A stretch of 64,000 bases of DNA. Source: Limnochorda sp. LNt (GTDB lineage Bacteria; Bacillota; Limnochordia; Limnochordales; Geochordaceae). The notes under the pieces are model-generated. The model made no database searches and was not told the DNA's origin. It worked only from the letters and a program-made list of their open reading frames with translations. The position numbers were made by a program, and so were the translations under genes. The stretch is from assembly GCF_035593265.1 (NCBI RefSeq), contig NZ_CP141614.1, forward strand, positions 1 through 64,000. The letters run 5' to 3'. Positions 1 through 7,853 of the stretch are shown piece after piece. Within the stretch, counting starts at the first letter, position 1. Every line of letters begins with the position of its first letter.

Positions 1-1
1 T

Positions 2-1084
2 GACCAGCGATTCGCTACAAGCCCTGTAGCCCAACAGATCCGCCAGCGCCTGCGCGAAGGTGCCCCACAGCAGGTTGCCGAGGCGTTGCGGCGCGTGAAC
101 CCACTCAGTGCCGAAAGCTACTACGTCGAGGCTGGGCAGTGGCTCGGAACCCGAATCGAAGACATCTTGCGGGGGAGTCTGTTCATCGACGGGCTGAAAA
201 AGGGACTCTCCCCGGCGGATGCCGCGGAGCGGGTCCGGCTCTTCCACTTCGACTACCAGGATATTCCCCAGGCCGTTCGTGAGGCTCGGCGTTACGTCGC
301 CCCGTTCATCACCTGGGCGGTCAAGAACATTCCGAACGAGATGGCCAACCTCATCACGCAGCCGAGCAAGTATGCCAGAGTGGAACGGGCCGTGCGGGCA
401 TGGGAAGTGGAGCGGGAAGCGCCCGAAGAAGCCGAGGCGCCGGACTATCTGGCACTGCCCGTGTACGTCGGCAGGGACGCATTGGGGCGGCCCGTTTACA
501 GCAACATCCTGAATACAGTCGCCTTCTACGACCTCGCGGAGTTCCTTCGTAGCCCGGAGGGAATGGGACGGTACATCTTGACTCAGTTCGGCCCCACCGT
601 CACCGTACCCTTCGAGGCGGCCACCAACTACAACCTGTTCACGGGCGAACCTATCTCGGCGCCGGCGCTGAAGGAAGCAGGCATTCCCGACCTGCGGCTG
701 CTGATCGGTCCGATCGCTGGGCAGCCAGAGGGGATGGCTGCGGAGGCCCGAACCGCAGAGGCCCTTCGCACCATTTACCGCCCACTCGACGTCCTCAGTC
801 GGATCACTACGAGCCCGGACATGGAAGGAGCACTCCGGCAGACGCTGACTTCCGTCAGGGGCTACCCCTCCTCACCCTACGAGCCATTTCAGGACGCCTT
901 GGCCCTACGGGATGCTCAACGCGAGCTGGAGCGCCAAGCAAACAATCTGAGGCGGCAATTGCTGGAGTCCTTGCTTTCTGGTAATGAACGCCAGAGGCAA
1001 CTCGTCGAGGCCAGGTTAGCCATGCTGGAGCGCCAGATCGAGTTCCTGGCCCAGCGGGCGCGGGAGGTGGCATCGGGTCAGTGA
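2..1084 (+). CDS. C-terminal part of large phage polyvalent protein, LPD38-like (5' end outside window)
   Basis: The frame is open to the left edge, so the gene is 5'-truncated by the window; the internal TTG at 86 is unlikely to be its start. The visible 360 residues resemble the C-terminal region of giant phage proteins with LPD38-type domains: a short helical segment, a 'FDYQDIP' region, then 'PFITWAVKNIP' and a following 'QPSKYARV', a pattern typical of that domain. The tail (last about 60 residues) is a charged helical or coiled-coil stretch. In phages such proteins are thought to be virion-borne or ejected. The family assignment rests on pattern memory only. Downstream genes run in the same direction. 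Confidence 0.5.
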   Translation, partial: DQRFATSPVAQQIRQRLREGAPQQVAEALRRVNPLSAESYYVEAGQWLGTRIEDILRGSLFIDGLKKGLSPADAAERVRLFHFDYQDIPQAVREARRYVAPFITWAVKNIPNEMANLITQPSKYARVERAVRAWEVEREAPEEAEAPDYLALPVYVGRDALGRPVYSNILNTVAFYDLAEFLRSPEGMGRYILTQFGPTVTVPFEAATNYNLFTGEPISAPALKEAGIPDLRLLIGPIAGQPEGMAAEARTAEALRTIYRPLDVLSRITTSPDMEGALRQTLTSVRGYPSSPYEPFQDALALRDAQRELERQANNLRRQLLESLLSGNERQRQLVEARLAMLERQIEFLAQRAREVASGQ

Positions 1085-1247
1085 GGTCGCTCTAGAGCCG
1101 TCCGCAGCGTCCCGAGACGTGAGCAAGCGAGAGGGGGGTGACAAACCAACAAGACAGGTCAACGACGGCACGGGAAGGGGTCAGGCTGCGCCCATAAGTA
1201 CAACGCCCGACTGCGGCCACAGCCGGGCGGTTAGGGAGTGAGAGAGC

Positions 1248-1496
1248 ATGCGTGTATCCCGCGCCGTCATTATACACGACAGCTCCGCCAGTAACGAGCG
1301 ACTGCACGTCACCCCGCGCTCCGACCACCAGGAAGCGGTAGAGCAACAGTATCCTCGCATCCGGCCAAGAGCCGACAAGTACGAATGGAAGGTCCGCTGC
1401 CCGTACTGTGGCGAGTGGCACTGGCACGGCCCAGGTCCCGGACTCAGGCTTTCGCACTGCCACAAGGGCGTCTACTTCCTCTTGTCACCGACTTGA
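1248..1496 (+). CDS. Small phage-type zinc-binding-like protein
   Basis: This 82-residue protein has a C-terminal core CPYCGEWHWHG, then G-x-R-x-SHC and an aromatic end. Two CxxC cysteines plus later His and Cys suggest a small zinc knuckle of a type often seen as tiny accessory ORFs in phages. The start is an ATG preceded by AGGGAG at 1233-1238. It lies between the polyvalent-protein gene and a DNA-binding protein, in the same orientation. Its function is unknown; the opposite strand is open too, but shows no recognisable motif. Confidence 0.5.
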   Translation: MRVSRAVIIHDSSASNERLHVTPRSDHQEAVEQQYPRIRPRADKYEWKVRCPYCGEWHWHGPGPGLRLSHCHKGVYFLLSPT

Positions 1497-1545
1497 TGGC
1501 TTGACAATTGTTTGATAGGGTTTCAGGCGTGGAGGTGTGTGCCAG

Positions 1546-1770
1546 ATGCCCGCCCCCAAGAAACCGCCCGAAAAGCGTCTAGTCAGCTTAAACGTGTCCG
1601 TAACCCCTAAAGTCAGGAGAACACTGTTGGAGCTTGCTCAAATAGGCCAAAAGTCGGTCAGCGAAGTCACAAGGGCTTGCCTCGCCATCGGTATCGCCGC
1701 ACTTTTGGCCGAAGCCCGAAGACTTGCACGGGAAAAGAACGCTGAAGCACGCCTGAGTAACGAGAAATAA
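1546..1770 (+). CDS. Small ribbon-helix-helix-like DNA-binding protein
   Basis: This 74-residue basic protein has a short strand (LVSLNVSVTP) followed by two helices, the layout of Arc/MetJ-type ribbon-helix-helix proteins. ATG 1546 is preferred over GTG 1537, because GGAGG at 1531-1535 is 10 bases from the ATG but abuts the GTG. The upstream ACAATTGT (1504-1511) is a perfect 8-bp palindrome that could be its own operator. It stands just before the replication protein gene, so regulation of replication or copy number is plausible, but this is inference. Confidence 0.6.
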   Translation: MPAPKKPPEKRLVSLNVSVTPKVRRTLLELAQIGQKSVSEVTRACLAIGIAALLAEARRLAREKNAEARLSNEK

Positions 1771-1839
1771 AAGGCCCGGAGGCGGTGTTCCGGGCCGGGC
1801 GCTGGTAGGTGCGGCAGAAATACGGGAGGTGCAGCACCT

Positions 1840-3762
1840 GTGGGCATAGTAGCAGTAAGAAGGGCCTCTGTCAACCTTTCCCGCTGGGCCTCTGTCTACG
1901 CGCAGCGTGGCTTCTTCCTCATCCCCCTATGCTGGCCCGACGAGCATGGGCAATGCGCCTGTGGACGGGGCCATACCGACCGGAATATCGGAAAGGCGCC
2001 GCTGACTGCCCAAGGCGTCAAGAACTCGTCCGCCAACGCAGACCAGGTTAGGGCCTGGTGGGATAGGCGCCGCGCTGCAAACATCGGCGTGGACCTGGAG
2101 ATGTCCCGCCTCCTCGTCGTGGACTGCGACAATGAGGAGGCTGTCCGGGAGGCCGAATCGCTCGGGCTCGACTCCGCCGCGCCCCGTGTGCTCACGGGCG
2201 GGGGAGGACAGCATGTCTATTTCCGAGCGCCAGAGAACCCAATAACAGCTTCGGCTATCCGTCACGGGAAGAGTAGCAAAATCGACGTTAAGACCGAAGG
2301 TTACACGGTGCTTCCGCCGTCGCTCCACCGCACCGGACGCCGCTACCGCTGGCGAACCAAAGAAGACTTGCTTCGCTTCCTGAGAGGCGATCTTCCGCCG
2401 GCCCCCGAGTGGGCCGTTCGCTGGCTCCGGGAAGCAGTGTTGAAACGACACGGAAGCCCTGAGCTGTTGCCGCCCGAAAACGTGGAGGCACTAGCCAACA
2501 AATGCCTCACAAAACTACCCAAAGTCTGGCGGCAGCGATGGGCTGAGATCCCCGACGAAGATCGCTCGGGATGGGCATTCTCTCTTGGGTGTGCTGCCGT
2601 CGAAGCCGGTGTGACCGACCCGAAGGGGATTGCCGCACTGGTTTTCACGTCGGCAGCCCACAGAGATAAGTTCACCAACCGAGCCGACGGGTGGAAAGAC
2701 GCCATGCGTATCGCCGAACGGGCCTTACAGGAAACAGCGCCAGAAAGCCACGCCGAGCAACCTGCCACCCCTAGCGAACTACCGAAAATCATCTCGGCGC
2801 GGACGCTACTCGGCACGCCCCTACCTGAGCCGAGATGGGCATTTACCGGGATTCTCCCGGAAGGACTGAACATCCTGGCGGGCAAGCCGAAGCTCGGGAA
2901 ATCATGGCTCTGCTTGCAGTTGGCCCTTGCCATCGGAAGTGGCAAGGATCTCGGCGGCTTTAAGGTAGCTGAACAGGGGGAGGCGCTTTATCTTGCCCTC
3001 GAAGACAACCCTCGGCGCCTGAAGAGCCGCATTCTGAAGCTGCGCGGTCCCGGAATCGAAATCATAGGAGGCAAAATCCGTCTACTTAACCTCGAATGGG
3101 ACGCGCCCTCAACCACCTACCTCGCGCTCACCTGGCCGCGGATCGGGGAAGGCGGGGTAGAGGAACTAGAAAGGTGGCTTGACCACCATCCCAGGACTCG
3201 GCTTGTTATCATTGACGTGTTCGACCGCTTCCGGCCCCGCCTCGCCAAGAAAGACAGCGCAAACATCTACCGCGAGGACTACGCCTCCACGGAACAACTA
3301 AAGCAACTCGCCAGCGACAGGCAGATTGCCATTCTGCTGGTGCACCACACCCGCAAGGCAGACGCCAGCGACTGGCTGGACGAAGTATCCGGCTCCACAG
3401 GGCTAACAGGGTCTGTGGACACAACGTGGGTGCTGAAGAGGGCTAGGGGAAAGGCCGATGCCGAGCTTCTTGTCACAGGGCGGGACGTAGAGGAGCAGGC
3501 ATGGGCGCTATCGGTGGACCGGGAGACAGGGCTGTGGCGAATACTCGGCAAGGCTGAGGAGTTTCGGCGCACGAAACAGGAAGACGAAATCCTGGCCGCT
3601 CTTCGACACGGGCCAGCTACACCAGCGGAAATTGCACGGCGGCTCTCTTTGTCGCGCACCACAGTAAAGGTGCGCCTTTATCGCTATGCGGAGCGCGGCA
3701 TAGTCAAATCTGACGCTAATGGCCGCTATTACATCGCGGACACCGGGAGCCGGGACGAATGA
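1840..3762 (+). CDS. Primase-polymerase / RepA-like AAA helicase fusion
   Basis: This 640-residue replication protein starts with a bifunctional primase/polymerase (Prim-Pol) domain: a Cys-containing N-terminus ending in GKAP, the DxD motif LVVDCDN (D95, D97), GGGGQHVYF (H125) and IDVKTEGYTVLPPS. After a helical linker comes a RecA/RepA-type ATPase (AAA_25-like) with Walker A GKPKLGKS (348-355) and Walker B LVIIDV (D459), then LVHHTRK and a GS-rich sensor. The C-terminal 55 residues form a winged helix. The GTG start at 1840 is supported by GGGAGGT at 1824-1830. It probably primes and unwinds element DNA, and the iteron array begins about 100 bases after its stop, which suggests a plasmid- or phage-type origin. 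Confidence 0.88.
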   Translation: MGIVAVRRASVNLSRWASVYAQRGFFLIPLCWPDEHGQCACGRGHTDRNIGKAPLTAQGVKNSSANADQVRAWWDRRRAANIGVDLEMSRLLVVDCDNEEAVREAESLGLDSAAPRVLTGGGGQHVYFRAPENPITASAIRHGKSSKIDVKTEGYTVLPPSLHRTGRRYRWRTKEDLLRFLRGDLPPAPEWAVRWLREAVLKRHGSPELLPPENVEALANKCLTKLPKVWRQRWAEIPDEDRSGWAFSLGCAAVEAGVTDPKGIAALVFTSAAHRDKFTNRADGWKDAMRIAERALQETAPESHAEQPATPSELPKIISARTLLGTPLPEPRWAFTGILPEGLNILAGKPKLGKSWLCLQLALAIGSGKDLGGFKVAEQGEALYLALEDNPRRLKSRILKLRGPGIEIIGGKIRLLNLEWDAPSTTYLALTWPRIGEGGVEELERWLDHHPRTRLVIIDVFDRFRPRLAKKDSANIYREDYASTEQLKQLASDRQIAILLVHHTRKADASDWLDEVSGSTGLTGSVDTTWVLKRARGKADAELLVTGRDVEEQAWALSVDRETGLWRILGKAEEFRRTKQEDEILAALRHGPATPAEIARRLSLSRTTVKVRLYRYAERGIVKSDANGRYYIADTGSRDE

Positions 3763-3868
3763 AATGATTGCTTGCTACCACAGAGGAGGCGGGGGAAACC
3801 AAAAGTGCTAGATACCGTCAAGCTGAAGCTGTTGGTCGGGAAAGGGATGGAGAGGGGCTACAATGCGT

Positions 3869-4013
3869 GTAACCAATGTAACCGCGGTAACTGGTGTAAC
3901 CAGTGTAACCGCTGTAACCGCGGTTACAGGCGGTTACATTTGGGGTGTAACCGCCCCAAAGCGCGTCATGATGCGGGTTTGGCGGGGCGGTTACAGTGGT
4001 TACACCTGGTTAC
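3869..4013. repeat. Iteron array: GTAACC units, 9-bp period, candidate replication origin or centromere
   Basis: Six direct units start at 3869, 3878, 3887 (variant GTAACT), 3896, 3905 and 3914, an exact 9-bp period. The last direct unit is the left half of the perfect palindrome GTAACCGCGGTTAC (3914-3927). Inverted GGTTAC copies follow at 3922, 3932, 3989, 3998 and 4008, and another direct copy at 3947, giving 12 in all. The array lies directly after the primase-helicase gene, where an iteron origin or operator is expected. The intergenic stretch 3763-4120 holds no convincing gene. Confidence 0.8.
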
Positions 4014-4120
4014 AGGTTCCCGAAGCCCGACCGAGGATGAGCGTTAGCTGCTAGCATGACAGCACAAGCCCAGCGACTTTCTCAGTTATGGACACCGTAA
4101 GAGGTGGTGAAGGGTTTACG

Positions 4121-4675
4121 ATGGGAGCCGGGAAGGGCAGCAAACAGCGAAATGATGCAGGTCTGCGCCGGGTAGGGGGTATCAGCCAGCGCGGTGTCGG
4201 AACCGATTTTTCGGAAGCCATTTTCCCGCTTTTTTCGGGGCGTTTGGCGACTCCTGACGACCAGCGGCTCTTTCACCTTGCTATTCTCCGAGCCGTAGCC
4301 AGCGATCCGAGCTTTTATTTGCACCCCCAAGCCATCACGGAACAGGCAATTCGGGAAGCCCTCAAGCAAGATCCGGAGCTTTCCGCGCTGTTTCAGGACC
4401 CGAACCAACCTAAATCCGGCCCCGCCACGGTTGAGGCATTTATCAAGGCGCGTGTGGACGTGGGTAATCCGAAATACCGGGTGGCTATCAAGGACCTCTA
4501 CGCAGCGTACATGGAGTTTTGTGCTAGCAAGCGCATGGTCCCCCGCCCGCGCCGGATATTCGGACACGATCTCCGCACCATCCTGGGTGACATCAAGAAG
4601 ACGCGCCCCGGCCCCAAGAAAGGAAAGCGCCCCGAGTTTTACGTCGGGATCCGCCTTCGCCCCCGTAGCGACTAA
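4121..4675 (+). CDS. Detached primase C-terminal winged-helix-like protein
   Basis: This protein has 184 residues. Its C-terminal half (LYAAYMEFC, then an FGHDLRTI segment, then EFYVGIRLR) follows the pattern of the winged-helix domain at the end of P4/D5-type phage primases (Y-x-x-[FW]C ... F ... L ... GIRL). Here it is a separate protein, while the primase-polymerase and helicase are encoded upstream. ATG 4121 is chosen over ATG 4088, because GAGGTGGTGAAGGG lies just upstream of it and nothing comparable precedes 4088. It may act as an origin- or helicase-binding accessory protein. The assignment is by pattern only. Confidence 0.55.
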   Translation: MGAGKGSKQRNDAGLRRVGGISQRGVGTDFSEAIFPLFSGRLATPDDQRLFHLAILRAVASDPSFYLHPQAITEQAIREALKQDPELSALFQDPNQPKSGPATVEAFIKARVDVGNPKYRVAIKDLYAAYMEFCASKRMVPRPRRIFGHDLRTILGDIKKTRPGPKKGKRPEFYVGIRLRPRSD

Positions 4676-4803
4676 CGCTTTGCGTCGGAGTGATATGGCA
4701 GAAGGGTTTCCCGCCCAAGCGCACGAACCTTGATGGCGGGGACGCAAAGAGAGTGTGGCCACACAATAGCGCCACACAAGTAGCCCGGCGGTGGTGAGCC
4801 GAG

Positions 4804-5520
4804 GTGGGCAACCGCAGCAGTGGGACCGCTGCCACGAAAGCCGAGCCCGTTTGCCGCAGAGTCGGAGGCTTTGCGCTGCGGTTGGCGTCGGTGGCAGGCA
4901 CTATTCTGGGGCTCCTTCTCATCTTTGGTGCTATCGACGTTTCCACAATTGACCGGTGGCTGTTTCCTGCGGACTACTGGCGAGAGCGGGTCAAGGCTCT
5001 AGAAGCGTCAATAGAGGCAAACAACCGGGACATTGTTGCCGCGACCCTTGAGTTGGAGCAGCTACGCCGCACCTCCGATTTGCTGTTAGCCCGAAACCTC
5101 CAGTTTGCCAGCAGCGTCGAAAGGGATCCCGCCAAGGCACCGAAGCTCGCACTTGACCTGACCGCTGCGCAGTGGCGAGTGAGCACGATGGTCTTATCCG
5201 ACCGTCTGCAAAAAGCGAACCGCCTGCGGTCTGAGCTTGAGCACGCCCGAGCTGAAGCGCAGAAGTTCTCGTCGTCTGGCGACCGAGCTTCGCCGCCGTA
5301 TAGAGCACTGTTGAGAAAGGCCATCCCATGGGTGCTGGCAAGCCCGTTTCTGATCGCAGCCCTATGGCTTGTGGTCTACCTTGCCTACGAACTTCTTCAG
5401 CCGCACAGCGAGTATTGGCTTATTTCGCTGGTGTGCTGGTGGCGAAAGCGGTGCTCCGGCTCTCATCGGCGAATCCCCGTGGGGAGTCAGCCCGGTGGCT
5501 CAACTATGGAGTGCCGGTAA
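4804..5520 (+). CDS. Two-span membrane protein with coiled-coil domain
   Basis: This 238-residue protein of unknown function has one hydrophobic segment near residues 28-48 and a second near 173-198. Between them lies a Glu/Arg/Leu-rich helical stretch of about 110 residues, probably a coiled coil outside the membrane. The C-terminus is short and basic. The GTG start at 4804 has GGTGGTGA a few bases upstream. Its last 34 bases overlap the end of the convergent, frameshifted gene on the minus strand. An accessory or superinfection-type role is possible but unproven. Confidence 0.6.
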   Translation: MGNRSSGTAATKAEPVCRRVGGFALRLASVAGTILGLLLIFGAIDVSTIDRWLFPADYWRERVKALEASIEANNRDIVAATLELEQLRRTSDLLLARNLQFASSVERDPAKAPKLALDLTAAQWRVSTMVLSDRLQKANRLRSELEHARAEAQKFSSSGDRASPPYRALLRKAIPWVLASPFLIAALWLVVYLAYELLQPHSEYWLISLVCWWRKRCSGSHRRIPVGSQPGGSTMECR

Positions 5521-5941
5521 TGGCGTCCTGCGAAGCTCGAATACTCCAGCAAGAGGTTCTGTGCTACCTCCTCGCCGCTCGATGGCACGGACTCAGCGGG
5601 GAATCTGAGGCTGACGGGCGGACGGACTCCTGCCGGAAGAAACGCCGTGCGCCACTTCACTTCCGTGGTTGGCTTCCACACTAGCCGCAAATCCAGCGCA
5701 GGGGGCCGTAGTTCTCTAAGTGCAGGTTAAAGCTAATTTCCGTGGAGGCCCGGTCGGCTGAACTTACTACACACGCCACCTGTGGCATGAAGGCGGCTTC
5801 TATTGATTTCCGACTCGCCTCGACGAGTTCACCTGTCAGCTTGACGTATCGCCGGGTGACACACACCAGCACCACCGTAGCGACCTCCGTTGCCGCCGCA
5901 CCACCCGCCTGCACCATTGCGCTGACACCTGTCCAGTCCAC
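5487..5941 (-). pseudogene. Membrane-anchored hypothetical gene broken by one-base frameshift
   Basis: From a GTG at 5941 with AGGAGGTGG upstream, the protein reads an N-terminal membrane segment, the signature YVKLTGELVEASRKS, then a strand region ending LENYGPL, and hits TAG at 5681. A second frame continues straight on (ALDLRLVW ... LPAGVRPPV ... LEYSSFAGRHY) to 5487. Together they look like one member of a common family: a TM segment followed by a domain with an NxGxxPAxDV and L-PGxxxxV pattern. Adding one C to the C5 run (plus-strand G5 at 5701-5705) fuses the frames into 151 residues. It could be a true frameshift, a homopolymer sequencing error, or programmed slippage. Confidence 0.7.
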
Positions 5942-6102
5942 CTTCTCCACCTCCTGCCCGACCAATTCTCGTATCTTGGCCAAGTGCCTGCTGCGTCCCC
6001 ATGCCTGCGACACCACAGCGCGAGCCTGGGAGGGCAGGGAGGGCACGACGGCCCCGAAGACGAAACTGCACGGTGCAAGGCCGTGGAGAGGAGGCCGGGG
6101 AA

Positions 6103-6597
6103 GTGCATAGACCGTCCGCATCGTTGGCTGTGAGCGCACTCATTGTGGTTGCCGTGGCGGGCGTGGCAGTTTCGCAGGGCGTGGGTGAGTTCTTGAAGCC
6201 GGAGACTTCACAGCGATTCGGCTTTTACGACGGCAATAGAATCGCAGCCCAAAGCCAGGCACTGCGGCTTGCTTACTACGCAGGAGCCTACGACGCTCTG
6301 AAGGCTGTGGCGTGGGAGCAGGTTACGATTGCGAACAGCGTCATTCCGCCCACGGCAGCCAACATGACGTTGGCCGAGTGGGCAGAAGCAGATACGTCAA
6401 CGAGGCTCAGGATTGCAGGTGGCGTTGCTGTTTCCCGGCTAACCGCGGCCCTGCTTTTTATTCCACAGGAAACAACGCTAGGGCAGATCGCTGATGTAGT
6501 CGATGCCTACATTGCCTCTCACCCCACCGAGCGCCATAACAACGCTGCGCTCCTCCTGTGGAGGGCACTTGCAGAAGCCACCTTTAAATGGAGATAA
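6103..6597 (+). CDS. Signal-anchored Rap1a/Tai-like protein
   Basis: This protein has 164 residues starting at GTG 6103, with GGAGG 8 bases upstream. Residues about 7-25 are a hydrophobic signal or anchor. The rest is helical: a G-x-Y-x-A region, then 'FIPQETTLGQIADVVDAYI' and 'SHPTERHNNAALLLWRAL', which follows the pattern of the Rap1a/Tai immunity-protein domain (P-x-x-T-x-x-Q ... V-x-x-Y-[IL] ... HP ... AL). The usual disulphide cysteines are missing. In other bacteria such proteins neutralise secreted amidases or peptidases. Here it sits in a mobile element with no obvious toxin in view, so its role is open. Confidence 0.5.
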   Translation: MHRPSASLAVSALIVVAVAGVAVSQGVGEFLKPETSQRFGFYDGNRIAAQSQALRLAYYAGAYDALKAVAWEQVTIANSVIPPTAANMTLAEWAEADTSTRLRIAGGVAVSRLTAALLFIPQETTLGQIADVVDAYIASHPTERHNNAALLLWRALAEATFKWR

Positions 6598-7025
6598 TGG
6601 CCGATGGGGTTTATGCGGGTATGCGGGCAGGGTTCCCTACCTGGGCCGATATTTGCGCGGGCATGAGATAGCAGCCGACAATCCACGGCGTTAGCGGCAG
6701 GGGGCCCCGGCTCGGGTCGGGGGGTCCCCTGCTGACGGGCCGGGGGCGCGCCCCCGGTGGCGCCGGTGGCGGGCAGGGACTGCCGACATCGCGCCCGAAG
6801 AGCCAGCAGTCGGCGCTTGACGGCCCGCTCGACCAGCGCCGACAAACCCACCGGGATCTTCCGGCCCCCGTCGTTCTCCCCAACCGGATGATAGGCGCCC
6901 GCACCAAAACTCACAGGACTCCGCCCGGCCCCGGCGGCGCGCCGAAGCTCCGTCCCCCGCCCGCTCCACTACTATGCTTCCCCTGCCAGTGCCTCCAGAA
7001 AAAGTGCTAGCAAGTGATAGCAGGC
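6598..7025. other. GC-rich stretch without a convincing gene
   Basis: This stretch differs from the rest of the element in being very GC-rich and full of short palindromes, for example GGGGGCGCGCCCCC near 6742 and facing G/C runs at about 6700-6735. A minus-strand frame starting at GTG 6914 (131 codons, down to 6519) has a plausible N-terminal half but poor ribosome-binding context, and it overlaps the end of the Rap1a-like gene. I do not call it. The stretch may hold secondary structures or a second attachment or replication site, but nothing specific can be supported. Confidence 0.4.
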
Positions 7026-7054
7026 TTGACAGCAAGATGTCTTTCTGCTATGGT
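7026..7054 (+). promoter_or_regulatory. Sigma-A-type promoter for small gene
   Basis: TTGACA (7026-7031), a 17-base spacer and TATGGT (7049-7054) form a near-consensus promoter. It points at the 65-residue gene starting at 7088. Confidence 0.75.
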
Positions 7055-7087
7055 GGGCTCAGAATCCCACGAAGGGGGTTGCGGTCG

Positions 7088-7285
7088 ATGTTCGTAGACG
7101 TTGACACCCTGCGAGTTGTGCTGGAGGCGGCGCTGCGGTATGCTCGGATGGTGGGTGGAGACGAAGGGGATGCCGTGGTAGACGTTGTTATGGAGACGGC
7201 ATGGGCCATTGGCGAAGATGTTTACGAAGAGGTGCTTCGAAGCGGGAGCAAGCCGCTCTCAGAGCCCATCGTAATGCCGGTGTAA
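7088..7285 (+). CDS. Small acidic helical protein, unknown
   Basis: This 65-residue protein is rich in Asp, Glu and Val and predicted to be mostly helical. I do not recognise the family. The ATG at 7088 is preceded by AAGGGGG (about 7071-7077) and a strong promoter, and the gene is closed by a clear terminator, so it is a single-gene transcription unit. This compact, strongly expressed layout is common for small regulators or antirepressor-like proteins of mobile elements, but no function can be read from the sequence. Confidence 0.6.
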   Translation: MFVDVDTLRVVLEAALRYARMVGGDEGDAVVDVVMETAWAIGEDVYEEVLRSGSKPLSEPIVMPV

Positions 7286-7304
7286 ATCAACGCGGCCGAG
7301 ATCC

Positions 7305-7340
7305 GGGGCCGCCCTCGCTTCGGGGGCGGCCCCTGTTTTT
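7305..7340 (+). terminator. Rho-independent terminator
   Basis: A ten-base perfect stem GGGGCCGCCC (7305-7314) pairs with GGGCGGCCCC (7324-7333) over a 9-base loop and is followed by TGTTTTT. It ends the small-gene unit. Confidence 0.9.
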
Positions 7341-7356
7341 GTTCGGGCAGAAACAG

Positions 7357-7387
7357 CTTGACATCTTGACATCATTCCTGGTAATCT
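7357..7387 (+). promoter_or_regulatory. Promoter with tandem CTTGACAT repeat
   Basis: CTTGACAT occurs twice in direct succession (7357-7372). The first TTGACA (7358-7363) lies 18 bases from TAATCT (7382-7387), a usable -35/-10 pair for the ribbon-helix-helix gene at 7412. The repeated octamer may also be an operator for that protein (autoregulation, inferred). Confidence 0.5.
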
Positions 7388-7411
7388 GGCGACGAAGGGA
7401 GGGCTGGTTGG

Positions 7412-7642
7412 ATGCCTGACGAAAAGGCTGCCGAGGATGTCGTTCTCTCCATTCGTGTTCCGAAAGAACTTCGGCGCCGAGTGAAGGCGCAGGCCGCCGT
7501 GCTGGACCTTACGGTTCAGGAGGTGATCATCTCGCTGCTAGAAAACTGGCTCGATAAGGTGGAAGCCTCGCAGGGGCCTGCGGAGCAGTCCGCCCGCGGG
7601 GCGAGCCGTGGCAGACAGAAGCCTGGCGCCACCCGAGCCTGA
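7412..7642 (+). CDS. Ribbon-helix-helix (Arc/CopG-like) regulator
   Basis: This 76-residue protein has an N-terminal strand VVLSIRVPKELRRRVK, then helix, turn and helix (LDLTVQEVIISLLENWL), the standard ribbon-helix-helix pattern, followed by a polar disordered tail. Start ATG 7412 has AGGGAGG upstream. It lies immediately before the integrase gene in the same direction, so it could control excision or integration, or its own promoter with the tandem octamer. A toxin partner is not visible. Confidence 0.75.
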   Translation: MPDEKAAEDVVLSIRVPKELRRRVKAQAAVLDLTVQEVIISLLENWLDKVEASQGPAEQSARGASRGRQKPGATRA

Positions 7643-7853
7643 CGCCGGGTATGCGAATGACGAGACCGCGCATCAGCCGAAACTGCGTCAGTGAAGCGGC
7701 CTCTTCTAGCCTACCCAACCCACGTCCCAACCTTCTACGAGTGGCGCGCTTGCCAGCGGGCTGGTCAAAACGCCTGCGACCCCGTTGGTAAAGGTGCCAA
7801 CGAGAAGGAAGGGGCAGAGTCGGAAGCCCATAGCAGGGAGGGGTCAGGCGTCT

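Noticed and set aside
3772-4054. Two overlapping plus-strand frames (91 and 63 codons) through the iteron array
   Set aside because: They exist because the 9-bp repeat contains no stops. One has Cys/Asn-rich and the other Val-Thr-x repeat sequence, neither with a convincing ribosome-binding site; DNA-level symmetry with inverted copies argues for a binding array.
6519-6914. 131-codon minus-strand frame in the element
   Set aside because: The first half looks plausible but the second half is low-complexity. It overlaps the Rap1a-like gene and has a weak ribosome-binding context, so I left it as a possibility only.
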